Shown: one piece after another, positions 56,153-64,000 of the stretch
Position numbering within the stretch: the first letter of the stretch is position 1
Layout of the letters: every line of letters starts with the position of its first letter
Assembly (NCBI RefSeq): GCF_014203155.1
Contig: NZ_JACHIK010000014.1
Coordinates: 54,579 to 118,578 of the forward strand
Length of the DNA: 64,000 bases
Origin: Shinella fusca
GTDB taxonomy: Bacteria > Pseudomonadota > Alphaproteobacteria > Rhizobiales > Rhizobiaceae
Direction of reading: 5' to 3'
Program-made: the position numbers and the translations under genes
The notes under the pieces: generated by a model
Told to the model about the DNA's origin: nothing
Seen by the model: the letters and a program-made list of their open reading frames with translations, nothing else
The model's database searches: none

Positions 56153-56183
56153 AATTTTATTGTAAAGCGCAGAGCGCCCGGTC

Positions 56184-57290
56184 TCAGCCGGCGCGGAAGT
56201 GCTTGGAGAGCTTGAGGCCCTGCGCCTGGTAGTTGGAGCCGAGGCCGGAGCCGTAGAGGCCTTCGGGCGCGCCCAGCATATGCTCGTAGACGAGGCGGCC
56301 GACGATCTGGCCGTGCTCGAGGATGAAGGGCACTTCATGGCTGCGCACTTCCAGCACCGCGCGGCTGCCGGAGCCGCCGGCCGGCGCATGGCCGAAGCCG
56401 GGGTCGAAGAAGCCGGCGTAGTGGACGCGGAATTCGCCGACGAGCGGGTCGAAGGGCGTCATCTCGGCCGCATAGAGCGGCGGCACATGCACGGCCTCGC
56501 GCGAGACGAGGATGTAGAATTCATCCGGGTCGAGGATCAGTTCGTTGCGGCCGCGGCTGAACAGCGGCTCCCAGAAATCGAAGATGTCGTGCTGGTTCTT
56601 GCGGTCGACGTCGACGACCGAGGTGTGATGCTTGCCGCGATAGCCGATGAGGCCGTCCGGGCCGGTGCCCTTGAGGTCGATGGAGAGCGCGATGCCGCCG
56701 CCCGAGACGTTCGGCGTTTCGCTGGCAACCAGCGTGTCGGAGGCATGGAGCGCAACCAGTTCGCTTTCGCCGAGCAGCGCATTGCCCTTGCGGAAGCGGA
56801 TCTGCGAGAGGCGCGAGCCGCGGCGCACGACGATGGGGAAGGTGCGCGGGGATATTTCCAGATAGAGCGGGCCGCAATAGCCGGCCGGGATCTTGTCGAA
56901 TTCCTGCGCGCGGTCGGTGATGACGCGGGTGAAGATGTCGAGACGGCCGGTGGAGCTCTTCGGGTTGGCCGAGGCGGCAAGCTCGGCCGGCAGGTCGAGG
57001 CTTTCCATCAGCGGCACGATATAGACGCAGCCCGTCTCCAGCACCGCGCCCTCGGCAAGGTCGACGACGTGCAGCTTCAGCCGGTCGAGCTTGTCGGCAA
57101 CGAGATGGGAGGGGCCCGGCAGGAAGCTGGCGCGCACGCGAAAAGCCTTCGCGCCGAGACGCAGGTCGAGGCTTGCCGGCTGGATCTGGTCGGCATCCAG
57201 CGCAGCCTCGCTTTTCAGCCGGCCGGCCGTAAACAAGCCGCGAATGGCGTGATCCGCCAGAATGCCCGTGCTGCGCGCCGCAGAAGCCAT
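56184..57290 (-). CDS. dcd: 2'-deoxycytidine 5'-triphosphate deaminase (long, duplicated form)
   Basis: 368 residues from MASAARSTGILADHAI (GTAGGG upstream). About twice the length of classical Dcd, as in the alphaproteobacterial form with two dUTPase-like halves. Motifs: QPASLDLRLGAKAFRVRAS, SANPKSSTGRLDIFTRVITD, CGPLYLEISPRTFPIVVR, and in the second half QIVGRLVYEHM. It deaminates dCTP to dUTP for dTTP synthesis. Divergent from the metZ riboswitch region. Confidence 0.88.
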   Translation of the reverse strand: MASAARSTGILADHAIRGLFTAGRLKSEAALDADQIQPASLDLRLGAKAFRVRASFLPGPSHLVADKLDRLKLHVVDLAEGAVLETGCVYIVPLMESLDLPAELAASANPKSSTGRLDIFTRVITDRAQEFDKIPAGYCGPLYLEISPRTFPIVVRRGSRLSQIRFRKGNALLGESELVALHASDTLVASETPNVSGGGIALSIDLKGTGPDGLIGYRGKHHTSVVDVDRKNQHDIFDFWEPLFSRGRNELILDPDEFYILVSREAVHVPPLYAAEMTPFDPLVGEFRVHYAGFFDPGFGHAPAGGSGSRAVLEVRSHEVPFILEHGQIVGRLVYEHMLGAPEGLYGSGLGSNYQAQGLKLSKHFRAG

Positions 57291-57342
57291 GACCCTACCG
57301 TTTCCCGTATGAATGGCCCCGCACAAAACCAAATGCGGGCAA

Positions 57343-57371
57343 TTGACGCAAGCGCGGGCGCGCAGTAAGAG
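57343..57371 (+). promoter_or_regulatory. Candidate promoter of metZ
   Basis: TTGACG at 57343-57348, 17-base spacer, TAAGAG at 57366-57371. Transcription would start near 57378, directly before the SAM-II aptamer. Confidence 0.5.
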
Positions 57372-57380
57372 CAAGGTTAT

Positions 57381-57437
57381 CCCGTGGTGATTTGGCCGGC
57401 CGGCTTGCAGCCACGTAAAACAAATAGCTAAAAAGGC
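57381..57437 (+). ncRNA. SAM-II riboswitch
   Basis: Near-consensus SAM-II (metA) aptamer: P1 stem CGTGG (57383-57387)/CCACG (57411-57415), core GTGATTTGGCC, GGCTTGCAGCC, and the 3' pseudoknot part AAACAAATAGCTAAAAAGG. It binds S-adenosylmethionine and represses metZ. In alphaproteobacteria this element commonly precedes metA and metZ. Confidence 0.95.
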
Positions 57438-57476
57438 CGGGTATCGAACCGGCCTGCTTACGCGGCCGGTTTTTTT
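57435..57476 (+). terminator. Riboswitch expression platform: alternative hairpins and terminator
   Basis: Hairpin A is GGCCGG (57435-57440)/CCGGCC (57449-57454). Hairpin B is ACCGGCC (57448-57454)/GGCCGGT (57464-57470) followed by six T. Both compete for ACCGGCC, so forming A prevents terminator B. Its 5' strand overlaps the aptamer's 3' AAAAAGG, giving a direct way for SAM to favour termination. Confidence 0.75.
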
Positions 57477-57495
57477 GTTTGAAGGCGACGATCAC

Positions 57496-58680
57496 ATGAG
57501 CAAGTCCTGGCGTCCGGCAACCCAACTCGTTCACGGCGGCACCACCCGCTCCCAGCACGGCGAAACCGCCGAGGCGATCTTCCTCACGCAGGGCTTCGTC
57601 TATGACAGCTCGGCGGCGGCCGAAGCCCGTTTCAAGGGCGAGACGGACGGCTTCATCTATGCCCGCTACGCCAGCCCGACCAACGACATGTTCGAAAAGC
57701 GCATGTGCCTTCTGGAAGGCGCCGAGGATGCGCGCGCCACCGCTTCCGGCATGGCCGCCGTCTCCGCCGCCATCCTCTGCCAGTTGAAGGCCGGCGACCA
57801 TATCGTCGCCGCCCGCGCGCTCTTCGGCTCCTGCCGCTGGGTGGTCGAGACGCTGGCGCCGAAATACGGCATCGAATGCACGCTGGTGGACGGCCGCGAC
57901 CTTGCCAACTGGGAAAAGGCGATCCGCAAGAACACCAAGGTCTTCTTCCTGGAAAGCCCGACCAACCCGACGCTGGAAGTGATCGACATCGCGGGCGTCG
58001 CCAAGCTCGCCAACCAGGTCGGCGCCAAGCTCGTCGTCGACAACGTCTTCGCGACCCCCCTCTTCCAGAAGCCGCTGGACCTCGGCGCCCATGTCGTCGT
58101 CTACTCGGCCACCAAGCATATCGACGGCCAGGGCCGCTGCCTCGGCGGCGTCGTCCTCTCCGACAAGGCGTGGATCGACGAGCACCTGCACGACTACTTC
58201 CGCCATACGGGCCCGGCCATGTCGCCCTTCAACGCCTGGACGCTGCTGAAGGGCATCGAGACGCTGCCGCTGCGCGTCAAGCAGCAGACGGAGAATGCAA
58301 GCCGCCTCGCCGACTTCCTCGCCGAGCAGAATGAGGTCGCCCAGGTGATCTATCCCGGCCGCAAGGACCATCCGCAGGCCGATATCATCGCCAAGCAGAT
58401 GACCGGCGGCTCCACGCTCGTCTGCTTCGAGCTGAAGGGCGGCAAGGACGCGGCCTTCGCGCTGCAGGATGCGCTGGAGGTCGTGAAGATCTCCAACAAT
58501 CTCGGCGACGCGAAAAGCCTCATCACCCATCCGAGCACCACGACGCACAAGAACCTGACGGACGAGGCGCGCGCCGAGCTCGGCCTTTCTTCCGGCACGC
58601 TGCGCTTTTCGGCCGGCATCGAGGACAGCGAGGACCTTATCGAGGACTTCGCCCGGGCGCTTTCGAAGATCAAGGCCTGA
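57496..58680 (+). CDS. metZ: O-succinylhomoserine sulfhydrylase
   Basis: 394 residues, Cys/Met metabolism PLP enzyme. PLP lysine K207 in VYSATKHIDGQGR; SGMAAVSAAILCQLKAGDH, ESPTNPTLEVIDI and GTLRFSAGIEDSEDLIEDF are family hallmarks. It makes homocysteine from O-succinylhomoserine and sulfide. The SAM-II riboswitch upstream shows feedback by SAM. The start at 57496 has GAAGG upstream. A strong terminator follows. Confidence 0.95.
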   Translation: MSKSWRPATQLVHGGTTRSQHGETAEAIFLTQGFVYDSSAAAEARFKGETDGFIYARYASPTNDMFEKRMCLLEGAEDARATASGMAAVSAAILCQLKAGDHIVAARALFGSCRWVVETLAPKYGIECTLVDGRDLANWEKAIRKNTKVFFLESPTNPTLEVIDIAGVAKLANQVGAKLVVDNVFATPLFQKPLDLGAHVVVYSATKHIDGQGRCLGGVVLSDKAWIDEHLHDYFRHTGPAMSPFNAWTLLKGIETLPLRVKQQTENASRLADFLAEQNEVAQVIYPGRKDHPQADIIAKQMTGGSTLVCFELKGGKDAAFALQDALEVVKISNNLGDAKSLITHPSTTTHKNLTDEARAELGLSSGTLRFSAGIEDSEDLIEDFARALSKIKA

Positions 58681-58704
58681 GCCGGCGCCATTAAGGTAAA
58701 CGAC

Positions 58705-58740
58705 AAGAAGGCATCGGCCGGGCGGCCGATGCCTTCTTTG
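58705..58740 (+). terminator. Terminator of metZ
   Basis: Fifteen-base perfect stem AAGAAGGCATCGGCC/GGCCGATGCCTTCTT with loop GGGC, followed by T. Its symmetry could also stop transcription from the other side. Confidence 0.88.
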
Positions 58741-58803
58741 CATATTCTTGACGGCGCCACATTCCTGTAGAATAGCGGAATATAATCAGTTCAAGGCTTG
58801 CCC

Positions 58804-59196
58804 ATGTATCGTGCGCTGACCCGCGACATCGAAGTAACCGTAGAGCCCTACTACCTGGCCGATCAGTCCGACCCGGACGACAGCCGCTATGTCTGGGGAT
58901 ACCGGGTCGTCATCGCGAACCATTCGGACATCGCCGTGCGGCTGGTGACGCGCTACTGGAACATCACGGACCAGAACGGCCAGGTCGACGAGGTCAACGG
59001 GCCGGGCGTCATCGGCGAGCAGCCGGTGCTTCGCCCGGGCGATACCTACGAATATTCCTCCGGCTGCCCGCTCGAAACGCCCTCGGGCATCATGTTCGGG
59101 CGCTACCGGATGGAGGCGGAGAACGGCGAAGCCTTCGACGTCGCCATTCCCGCCTTCTCGCTGGATACGCCGGGGCAGGTGCGGGTTCTGAACTGA
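58804..59196 (+). CDS. apaG: ApaG protein (DUF525)
   Basis: 130 residues. [52 protein letters not shown], and [20 protein letters not shown] match ApaG, a small fibronectin-III-like beta protein linked genetically to Co2+ resistance and diadenosine tetraphosphate metabolism. Molecular role not settled. Likely its own transcript between the metZ terminator and a RIME-like element. Confidence 0.95.
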   Translation: MYRALTRDIEVTVEPYYLADQSDPDDSRYVWGYRVVIANHSDIAVRLVTRYWNITDQNGQVDEVNGPGVIGEQPVLRPGDTYEYSSGCPLETPSGIMFGRYRMEAENGEAFDVAIPAFSLDTPGQVRVLN

Positions 59197-59212
59197 GAGA
59201 GCCGGCGTAAAG

Positions 59213-59350
59213 GCCCTCTCTGCCTGCCGGCATCTCCCCCACAAGGGGGGAGAAAGGCTGGCAGCACGCTTTTCCCTTGATTTTTGAACGCCGAGCATGC
59301 CGCGCGTTAAGTCCCTCCCCCTTGTGGGGAGGGATTTAGGGAGGGGTTTC
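59213..59350. repeat. RIME-like intergenic palindromic element, copy 3
   Basis: Same order as copy 1: CTCTGCCTGCCGGCATCTC with CCCCACAAGGGGGGAGA, a diverged middle of about 60 bases, then CCTCCCCCTTGTGGGGAGGG and GGGAGGGG. It lies between the convergent ends of apaG and hslO. Confidence 0.75.
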
Positions 59351-59368
59351 CCCTCCGCACGCATTGAC

Positions 59369-60367
59369 CTACTGCGGCAGGACTTCCGCCGCCTCGAAGC
59401 GGTAGGTCGTCGAGCAGAATTCGCAGGTGATCGCGATCTCGCCCTTCTCGTCCGCCGTCTCCGTGATCTCCTCGGGGCTGAGGCCGGAGAGGACGCCCTT
59501 CAGCTTTTCGCGCGAGCAGGAGCAGCGGTCGAAGACCTGCTGCGGCTGGTAGACGCGCACGCCCCGCTCGTGGAAGAGGCGGAACAGCAGCCGTTCGGTG
59601 CCGACATTCGGGTCCGTCAGCTCGTCCATGTCGATCGTCTCGACCATGGCTTTGGCTTCCGCCCAGTTGTCGTCGTCGGCGATCCTGTGGCCGGCCTCAT
59701 CGCCGTCGCCGCCCGGAAGGTCGGCCTGGCGCATGCGCTCGGGAGACTGCGGCAGGAACTGCGCGACGATGCCGCCGGCCCGCCAGCGATGGCGCGCCTT
59801 GCCGGCCTCGTCGCGGTCGTAGAGCTCGGCGGCGGCGAGGCGCACCTTGGTCGGGATCTGCTCCGACTGGCGGAAATAGACGCCGGCGATCTCCTCCAGC
59901 GTATGGCCGTCGAGCGGCACGATGCCCTGGTAGCGCTGGGTGTGCGGGCCCTGGTCGATGGTGAAGGCGAGGACGCCGCTGCCGAGAAGCTCGTGCGGCT
60001 CGGCCTTGCCGGCGGCGACGGCGGCCTTCAGCGCCTCCTCGTCGAAGCGGGCATAGGCGCGTACGTCCTCGGGCGCCGAGAAATCGGCGACCAGCAGGTC
60101 GACCGGGCCGTCGCCCTTGGTCTGCACGATCAGCTTGCCCTCGAACTTCAGCGAGGTGCCGAGGAGGACGGTGAGCGTGATGGCTTCCGCAAGCAGCCGC
60201 GCGACGGGCGCCGGGTAATCGTGCCGGCCGAGGATGCCGTCGAGCATGGGGCCGAGCTGCACGGCGCGCCCGCGCACGTCGAGGCCTTCCACCTGGAACG
60301 GCAGCACATGGTCGTCGCCGGCAAAGCCGGGTTCGCCGAGTTTCAGGGCATTTTCCGCCATCATCAT
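59369..60367 (-). CDS. hslO: Redox-regulated chaperone Hsp33
   Basis: 332 residues from the first of three consecutive Met codons (AAGGAG site; exact Met uncertain). The C-terminal zinc switch is intact: CSC in FDRCSCSREKLKGVLSGL and CEFC in ITCEFCSTTY. N-terminal chaperone domain with VARLLAEAITLTVLLGTSLK and GKLIVQTKGDGPVDLLVADF. Oxidation releases zinc and activates its holdase function in the cytoplasm. Downstream of argF, with a 188-base gap, commonly adjacent in rhizobia. Confidence 0.95.
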   Translation of the reverse strand: MMMAENALKLGEPGFAGDDHVLPFQVEGLDVRGRAVQLGPMLDGILGRHDYPAPVARLLAEAITLTVLLGTSLKFEGKLIVQTKGDGPVDLLVADFSAPEDVRAYARFDEEALKAAVAAGKAEPHELLGSGVLAFTIDQGPHTQRYQGIVPLDGHTLEEIAGVYFRQSEQIPTKVRLAAAELYDRDEAGKARHRWRAGGIVAQFLPQSPERMRQADLPGGDGDEAGHRIADDDNWAEAKAMVETIDMDELTDPNVGTERLLFRLFHERGVRVYQPQQVFDRCSCSREKLKGVLSGLSPEEITETADEKGEIAITCEFCSTTYRFEAAEVLPQ

Positions 60368-60555
60368 CCTGCTCCTTGCACGCCGCGGCGGCGGCCGGGC
60401 CCGGGGCCTGCCGCGCACGACAGCGTCTAACCGTGATTTCGCGCTCCCGACGCCGATCATTTCATACCGGGCGGGCATGCGCCAGAGACGGCGCCTTCCG
60501 GCGCCTTGCGATGCCCCTAGATCGGGTGCGGCTTTCAGCTTTTCAAGATGCCCCG

Positions 60556-61467
60556 TCAGACGGCGCCGAAGCACCAGGCGAGGATCGACTTCTGCGCGTG
60601 CAGGCGGTTTTCCGCCTCGTCGAAGACCACGGACTGCGGGCCGTCGATCACCTCGTCCGTCACCTCCTCGCCGCGATGGGCCGGCAGGCAGTGCATGAAG
60701 AGCGCATCCTTGTCGGCGCGCGCCATGAGCTGCTTGTTGACCTGGTAGGGCTGGAAGATGTTGTGGCCGCGCGCGCGGTGCTCCTGGTTCATCGAGACCC
60801 AGGTGTCGGTGACGACGAGGTCGACGCCGTCGACCACCGTATCGGCATCGTGGCCGAGCAGGATGTTGCCGCCGTTGTCGCGCGCCCAGTTGAGAATCCT
60901 GTCGTCGGGCTCCGAGCCCATCGGCACGGCCATCTTCATCGTGTAGCCGAAGCGGGCGGAACCCTCGACGAATGAATGCAGCACGTTGTTGCCGTCGCCC
61001 GTCCAGGCGAAGGTCTTGCCCTTGGTGGAGCCGCGATGCTCCTCGAAGGTCATGATGTCGGCCATGATCTGGCAGGGATGCGTGAGGTCCGTCAGCGCGT
61101 TGATGACCGGCACGGTGGCGTGCTCGGCAAGCTCCAGCAGGCGCGAATGATCGGTCGTGCGGATCATGATGGCATCGACATAGCGCGAGAGGACCTTGGC
61201 CGTGTCGCCGATCGTCTCGGCGCGGCCGAGCTGCATTTCCGTGCCCGACAGGAACAGCGTCTCGCCGCCGAGCTGGCGCATGCCGACGTCGAAGGAAACA
61301 CGCGTGCGGGTGGAGGGCTTCTCGAAGATCATCGCGAGCATCTTGCCGGCGAGGGGCTTTTCTTCCGTGCCGGCCTTGTTGGCGGCCTTGCGCTTGTGCG
61401 CATCGTCCATGATGACGCGGAGATCGCTTTCCGAAACGGCGGAAAGGTCGAGAAAATGCTTTGCCAT
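60556..61467 (-). CDS. argF: Ornithine carbamoyltransferase
   Basis: 303 residues. Carbamoyl-phosphate site [13 protein letters not shown] (STRTR at 52-56), HPCQIMAD, ornithine-binding VTDTWVSM, and [11 protein letters not shown] are all present. It makes citrulline from ornithine and carbamoyl phosphate. It lies 28 bases after argD in one leftward operon, the common rhizobial argDF order. Confidence 0.97.
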   Translation of the reverse strand: MAKHFLDLSAVSESDLRVIMDDAHKRKAANKAGTEEKPLAGKMLAMIFEKPSTRTRVSFDVGMRQLGGETLFLSGTEMQLGRAETIGDTAKVLSRYVDAIMIRTTDHSRLLELAEHATVPVINALTDLTHPCQIMADIMTFEEHRGSTKGKTFAWTGDGNNVLHSFVEGSARFGYTMKMAVPMGSEPDDRILNWARDNGGNILLGHDADTVVDGVDLVVTDTWVSMNQEHRARGHNIFQPYQVNKQLMARADKDALFMHCLPAHRGEEVTDEVIDGPQSVVFDEAENRLHAQKSILAWCFGAV

Positions 61468-61495
61468 GATATGTCCTGTCTGTTCCGGTGCCCGG

Positions 61496-62686
61496 TCAGG
61501 CGGCCTTTGCCGCCGTCAGCTTTTCGGCGGCGCGCTCGATGCGTGCGAGGCCTTCGCGCGCTTCCTCCGCCGTCACGGTGAGCGGCGGCAGGAGACGCAG
61601 CACGTTGTCGCCGGCCGGCACGCCGAGGAGCTTTTCCGCGCGCACGGCGGCAAGGAGCTCGGCAACGGGGACCTTCGACTTGATGCCGAGCATCAGGCCC
61701 TCGCCGCGCACGTCCTCGATGATCTCGGGGAAGCGGTCCTTCAAGGCCGCAAGGCCCTGGCGGAAGACGAGGGCGACGTCGCGCACATGCTCAAGGAAGC
61801 CTTCTTCCAGCACCACGTCCAGCACGGCGTTGCCGACGGCCATGGCGAGCGGATTGCCGCCATAGGTGGAGCCGTGCGTGCCGGCGACCATGCCGGAGGC
61901 CGCCTCGCCCGTGGCAAGGCAGGCGCCCATGGGGAAGCCGCCGCCGATGCCCTTGGCGACCGCCATGATATCCGGCGTGACGCCCGACCATTCATGGGCG
62001 AAGAGGCGGCCGGTGCGGCCGACGCCGGACTGCACCTCGTCGAGGATCAGCAGGAGGCCGTATTCGTCGCAGAGGCCGCGCAGCTCCTGCAGGAATTCCT
62101 TGGGCACGGGGCGGATGCCGCCCTCGCCCTGCACCGGCTCGATGAGGATGGCCGCCGTCTCCTCGGTGATCGCGTCCTTGACGGCGGCGATGTCGCCGAA
62201 GGGGACCTTGAGGAAGCCGGGCGCCTTGGGACCGAAACCCTCGATATACTTCTCCTGCCCGCCGGCCGCGATGGTGGCGATGGTGCGGCCGTGGAAGGCG
62301 CCGTCGAAGGTGATGATGTGGAACTTGCCGGGATGGCCCTTGGCGAAATGGTAGCGCCGCGCCGTCTTGATCGCGCATTCCAGCGCCTCGGCGCCGGAAT
62401 TGGTGAAGAACACCTTGTCGGCGAAGGTGGCCTCCGTCAGGCGGCGGCCGAGGCTTTCCTGGCCGGGCACCTCGTAGAGGTTCGACAGGTGCCAGACCTT
62501 GTCGGCCTGGTCTTTCAGCGCGGCGACGAGATGGGGATGGGCATGGCCGAGCGAGGTGACGGCGACGCCGGCGGCGAAATCGAGATATCGCTCTCCCTTC
62601 TCGTCGAACAGCCAGACGCCCTCCCCGCGCGTGAACCGGAGCGGTGCACGCAGATAGGTTTCATAGAGCGGCGCGGCATCGGCCAT
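61496..62686 (-). CDS. argD: Acetylornithine aminotransferase
   Basis: 396 residues, class III PLP enzyme. [30 protein letters not shown] and PLP lysine K245 in [14 protein letters not shown]. It converts N-acetylglutamate semialdehyde to N-acetylornithine in arginine synthesis. AAGGAACCGCC precedes the start. Promoter and two leader hairpins lie upstream. Confidence 0.95.
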   Translation of the reverse strand: MADAAPLYETYLRAPLRFTRGEGVWLFDEKGERYLDFAAGVAVTSLGHAHPHLVAALKDQADKVWHLSNLYEVPGQESLGRRLTEATFADKVFFTNSGAEALECAIKTARRYHFAKGHPGKFHIITFDGAFHGRTIATIAAGGQEKYIEGFGPKAPGFLKVPFGDIAAVKDAITEETAAILIEPVQGEGGIRPVPKEFLQELRGLCDEYGLLLILDEVQSGVGRTGRLFAHEWSGVTPDIMAVAKGIGGGFPMGACLATGEAASGMVAGTHGSTYGGNPLAMAVGNAVLDVVLEEGFLEHVRDVALVFRQGLAALKDRFPEIIEDVRGEGLMLGIKSKVPVAELLAAVRAEKLLGVPAGDNVLRLLPPLTVTAEEAREGLARIERAAEKLTAAKAA

Positions 62687-62735
62687 GGCGCGGTTCCTTC
62701 GAAAAGAGATGCGGAAAACGGGTCCTAGGCTTGAC

Positions 62736-62777
62736 TTTTCCGGATACCGGAAAAATCAAAAGCCGCCTTTCGGCGGC
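62736..62777 (-). promoter_or_regulatory. Two hairpins in the argD leader
   Basis: Hairpin 1: GCCGCC/GGCGGC with GAAA tetraloop (62762-62777), followed leftward by TTTTGATTTTT, so it looks like a terminator. Hairpin 2: TTTTCCGG/CCGGAAAA (62736-62754) with a three-base loop, also a DNA palindrome. Both lie between the predicted argD transcription start and its start codon. Confidence 0.55.
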
Positions 62778-62785
62778 ATGCGGGC

Positions 62786-62814
62786 ACTATCCGCATTTCG
62801 CCCGGGCCTGTCAA
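62786..62814 (-). promoter_or_regulatory. Candidate argD-argF promoter
   Basis: On the minus strand: TTGACA (62814-62809), 17-base spacer, GATAGT (62791-62786). A perfect -35 with good spacing; transcription would start near 62779. Confidence 0.65.
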
Positions 62815-62858
62815 CAAAATCGCGGCCTCTAACGGCGCTGAACCTCCCGCAAGGTGAG

Positions 62859-62967
62859 GATTCGCGGCGCATCGGGAGGTGTCGCTATCGAGTCACACCC
62901 GACCAGCAAGTTGGGGAAAACCTCGAAATCGATTCGCGCCGATTCCCGCGACTCTTGTCACGGAGTC
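62859..62967. promoter_or_regulatory. Cluster of six GANTC (CcrM methylation) sites before gcrA
   Basis: GANTC at 62859, 62890, 62931, 62941, 62950 and 62963, with a seventh at 63074. The last sites flank a -35-like TTGTCA (62955-62960). GcrA acts with CcrM-methylated GANTC promoters, so self-regulation is likely. Confidence 0.7.
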
Positions 62968-62981
62968 CCCCGGTCTCTAGG

Positions 62982-62996
62982 TTAAAGACCAATTAC
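62982..62996 (+). promoter_or_regulatory. CtrA-box candidate before gcrA
   Basis: TTAA-AGACCAA-TTAC matches TTAA-N7-TTAA with one mismatch. It overlaps the predicted -10/start region of the gcrA promoter, consistent with repression by CtrA as known in Caulobacter. Confidence 0.5.
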
Positions 62997-63111
62997 TAGA
63001 CTGCATGCGGCGGAACTAGTCACCAAAGAGTTGAAGGCGTTCAGGTCCCGGACCCGTCCGGGACGCGACGAGGGATTCCCGCATCACGAACGCCGAGCGG
63101 AGACGAAAAGC

Positions 63112-63651
63112 ATGAACTGGACAGACGAGCGGGTCGAGAAACTCAAGAAGCTCTGGAGCGAAGGCCTGAGCGCGAGCCAGATCGCCGCCCAACTCGGCGG
63201 CGTCAGCCGCAACGCGGTCATCGGCAAGGTGCACCGGCTGAACCTGCCGGGCCGCGCCAAGGCCGGCGGCACGCCGAGCGCCGCCCGCCCGAAGCGCCCG
63301 GCAGCGGCAACGCCCCGCCCCTCGGCCTTCCAGGCCCGTCCGGTCGCCGCCCGCGCCGCCGTCCGGCCCGCCGATACGGGTATCGCCAAGGAAGACGCCG
63401 ACGCCGGCTTCGAGATCCGCAGCGAGCAGCTTCCCGTTCCGGCCAACGGCAACAACGGCGTGGTCGTGCCGATGTCGCGCCGGCTGGAGCTGACGCAGCT
63501 CACCGAGCGCACCTGCAAGTGGCCGATCGGCGATCCGCTCAACGACGACTTCCACTTCTGCGGCAACGAGTCCCCGGACAACTCGCCCTACTGCACCTAC
63601 CACCAGCGCCTCGCCTACCAGCCCTCCGCCGAACGCCGGCGGATGCGCTGA
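63112..63651 (+). CDS. gcrA: Cell cycle regulator GcrA
   Basis: 179 residues from MNWTDERVEKLKKLWSEGLS (GGAG upstream); the longer frame has no support. N-terminal helix-turn-helix ASQIAAQLGGVSRNAVIGKV, a basic RAKAGG linker, a Pro/Ala-rich spacer, and the conserved C-terminal domain with CKWPIGDPLNDDFHFCGNE and YCTYHQRLAYQP that contacts the housekeeping sigma factor. It directs RNA polymerase to methylated GANTC promoters in S-phase. A terminator follows. Confidence 0.96.
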   Translation: MNWTDERVEKLKKLWSEGLSASQIAAQLGGVSRNAVIGKVHRLNLPGRAKAGGTPSAARPKRPAAATPRPSAFQARPVAARAAVRPADTGIAKEDADAGFEIRSEQLPVPANGNNGVVVPMSRRLELTQLTERTCKWPIGDPLNDDFHFCGNESPDNSPYCTYHQRLAYQPSAERRRMR

Positions 63652-63675
63652 CAGGCACCAACGCGGAATGAGATG

Positions 63676-63698
63676 CGGGCCCGGAAGGGCCCGTTTTC
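63676..63698 (+). terminator. Terminator of gcrA
   Basis: Stem CGGGCCC/GGGCCCG with GGAA loop, followed by TTTTCGTTTT. Confidence 0.88.
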
Positions 63699-63846
63699 GT
63701 TTTGGGCGGTCGGACGAAGGCGGCAGCGTTTTGCAGTCTTCCTACTTCCTCTCCATATCCCTACCGCCTCCCCTCCGCCCGGTCCGCATCCTGCGCCCTC
63801 TCCTCATCCCCGCTCCCTCTCCTCTCATCCCCGCTCCCTCTCGGTC

Positions 63847-63927
63847 GTCATCCTCGGGCTTGACCCGAGGATCCATGCCACAAACTCCGCTCATGCCGTG
63901 ACGCATGGATCCTCGGGTCAAGCAACC
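63847..63927. repeat. Paired rhizobial palindromes, locus 3
   Basis: Complete palindrome ATCCTCGGG-CTTGA-CCCGAGGAT followed, in inverted orientation, by TGGATCCTCGGGTCAAGC whose second arm is lost (CAACCGTGG follows). Same family as at 9907 and 34981; this copy is partly degraded. Confidence 0.72.
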
Positions 63928-64000
63928 GTGGAGTCATTGAGAGAGGGCTGTTTGGGATCGGGCGATTGCATTGAGGATTGTCATGAGTTTTCGAATGGTT

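Larger units (their letters stand above)
62687..63111. other. Divergent argD/gcrA regulatory region
   Basis: 425 bases without a gene. The left part holds the leftward argD promoter and two hairpins; the right part holds the rightward gcrA promoter with a cluster of GANTC sites and a CtrA-like box. Described separately. Confidence 0.7.
63652..64000. other. Intergenic region after gcrA
   Basis: 349 bases with no convincing gene to the window end. It holds the gcrA terminator, a pyrimidine-rich stretch with a tandem copy of CTCATCCCCGCTCCCTCTC (about 63802-63840), and a palindrome pair. A 77-codon open frame here is composed of this repeat sequence. Confidence 0.65.

Noticed and set aside
63668..63901. 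77-codon open frame after gcrA
   Set aside because: Made of terminator, pyrimidine repeat and palindrome sequence; no start site or domain.

Overview
The window is GC-rich alphaproteobacterial chromosome, most likely from a Rhizobiaceae member (Shinella, Ensifer, Rhizobium or Agrobacterium type; the genus is inference). Support comes from gcrA, a PodJ-like polarity factor, a SAM-II riboswitch before metZ, an EcfG-type promoter, a CrbS/CrbR pair and many rhizobial intergenic palindromic elements (RIME-like). Coding density is high and no insertion sequence, prophage, rRNA or CRISPR array was seen. There is one tRNA, Gly(CCC).

Layout. 1-9900: a divergent guanidino/amino-acid catabolism locus. 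A leftward polar amino-acid ABC importer with an M20 amidohydrolase faces a rightward set of a DDAH-family amidinohydrolase, a TetR regulator, and an AruH/AruI-type arginine transaminase and 2-ketoarginine decarboxylase. 10100-15600: mscL, a CrbS-type transporter-kinase and its CrbR-type regulator. 15700-27200: housekeeping and small-function genes (DUF952, pyrD, DUF2934, MATE pump, CAP lipoprotein, methyltransferase, YitT), then a ligase-associated helicase and PdeM nuclease pair, HxlR, and TIGR02186 with a TauE/SafE permease. 27500-31300: podJ-like gene. 31700-37300: a three-gene beta-oxidation operon behind a strong palindromic operator candidate. 37700-40700: three overlapping signalling genes. 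40800-46500: two DMT exporters, an S24-type repressor, a solute-binding protein and a family 2 glycosyltransferase.

46480-56090 is the most unusual block. A LacI regulator and AAACGTTT operator candidates sit before a leftward operon: amino-acid binding protein, long permease with an odd periplasmic insert, SDR, a 1008-residue fusion of APH-type kinase, M23 domain and class III PLP enzyme, and a GH42 beta-galactosidase. The kinase and PLP parts match the two enzyme classes that phosphorylate and then eliminate phosphate from amino alcohols such as 5-hydroxylysine. Together with the beta-galactosidase this suggests uptake and breakdown of a galactosylated amino alcohol, possibly galactosyl-hydroxylysine; this is inference.

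56180-64000: dCTP deaminase, SAM-II riboswitch and metZ, apaG, hslO, argF-argD, then gcrA behind a dense cluster of GANTC (CcrM) sites and a CtrA-like box.
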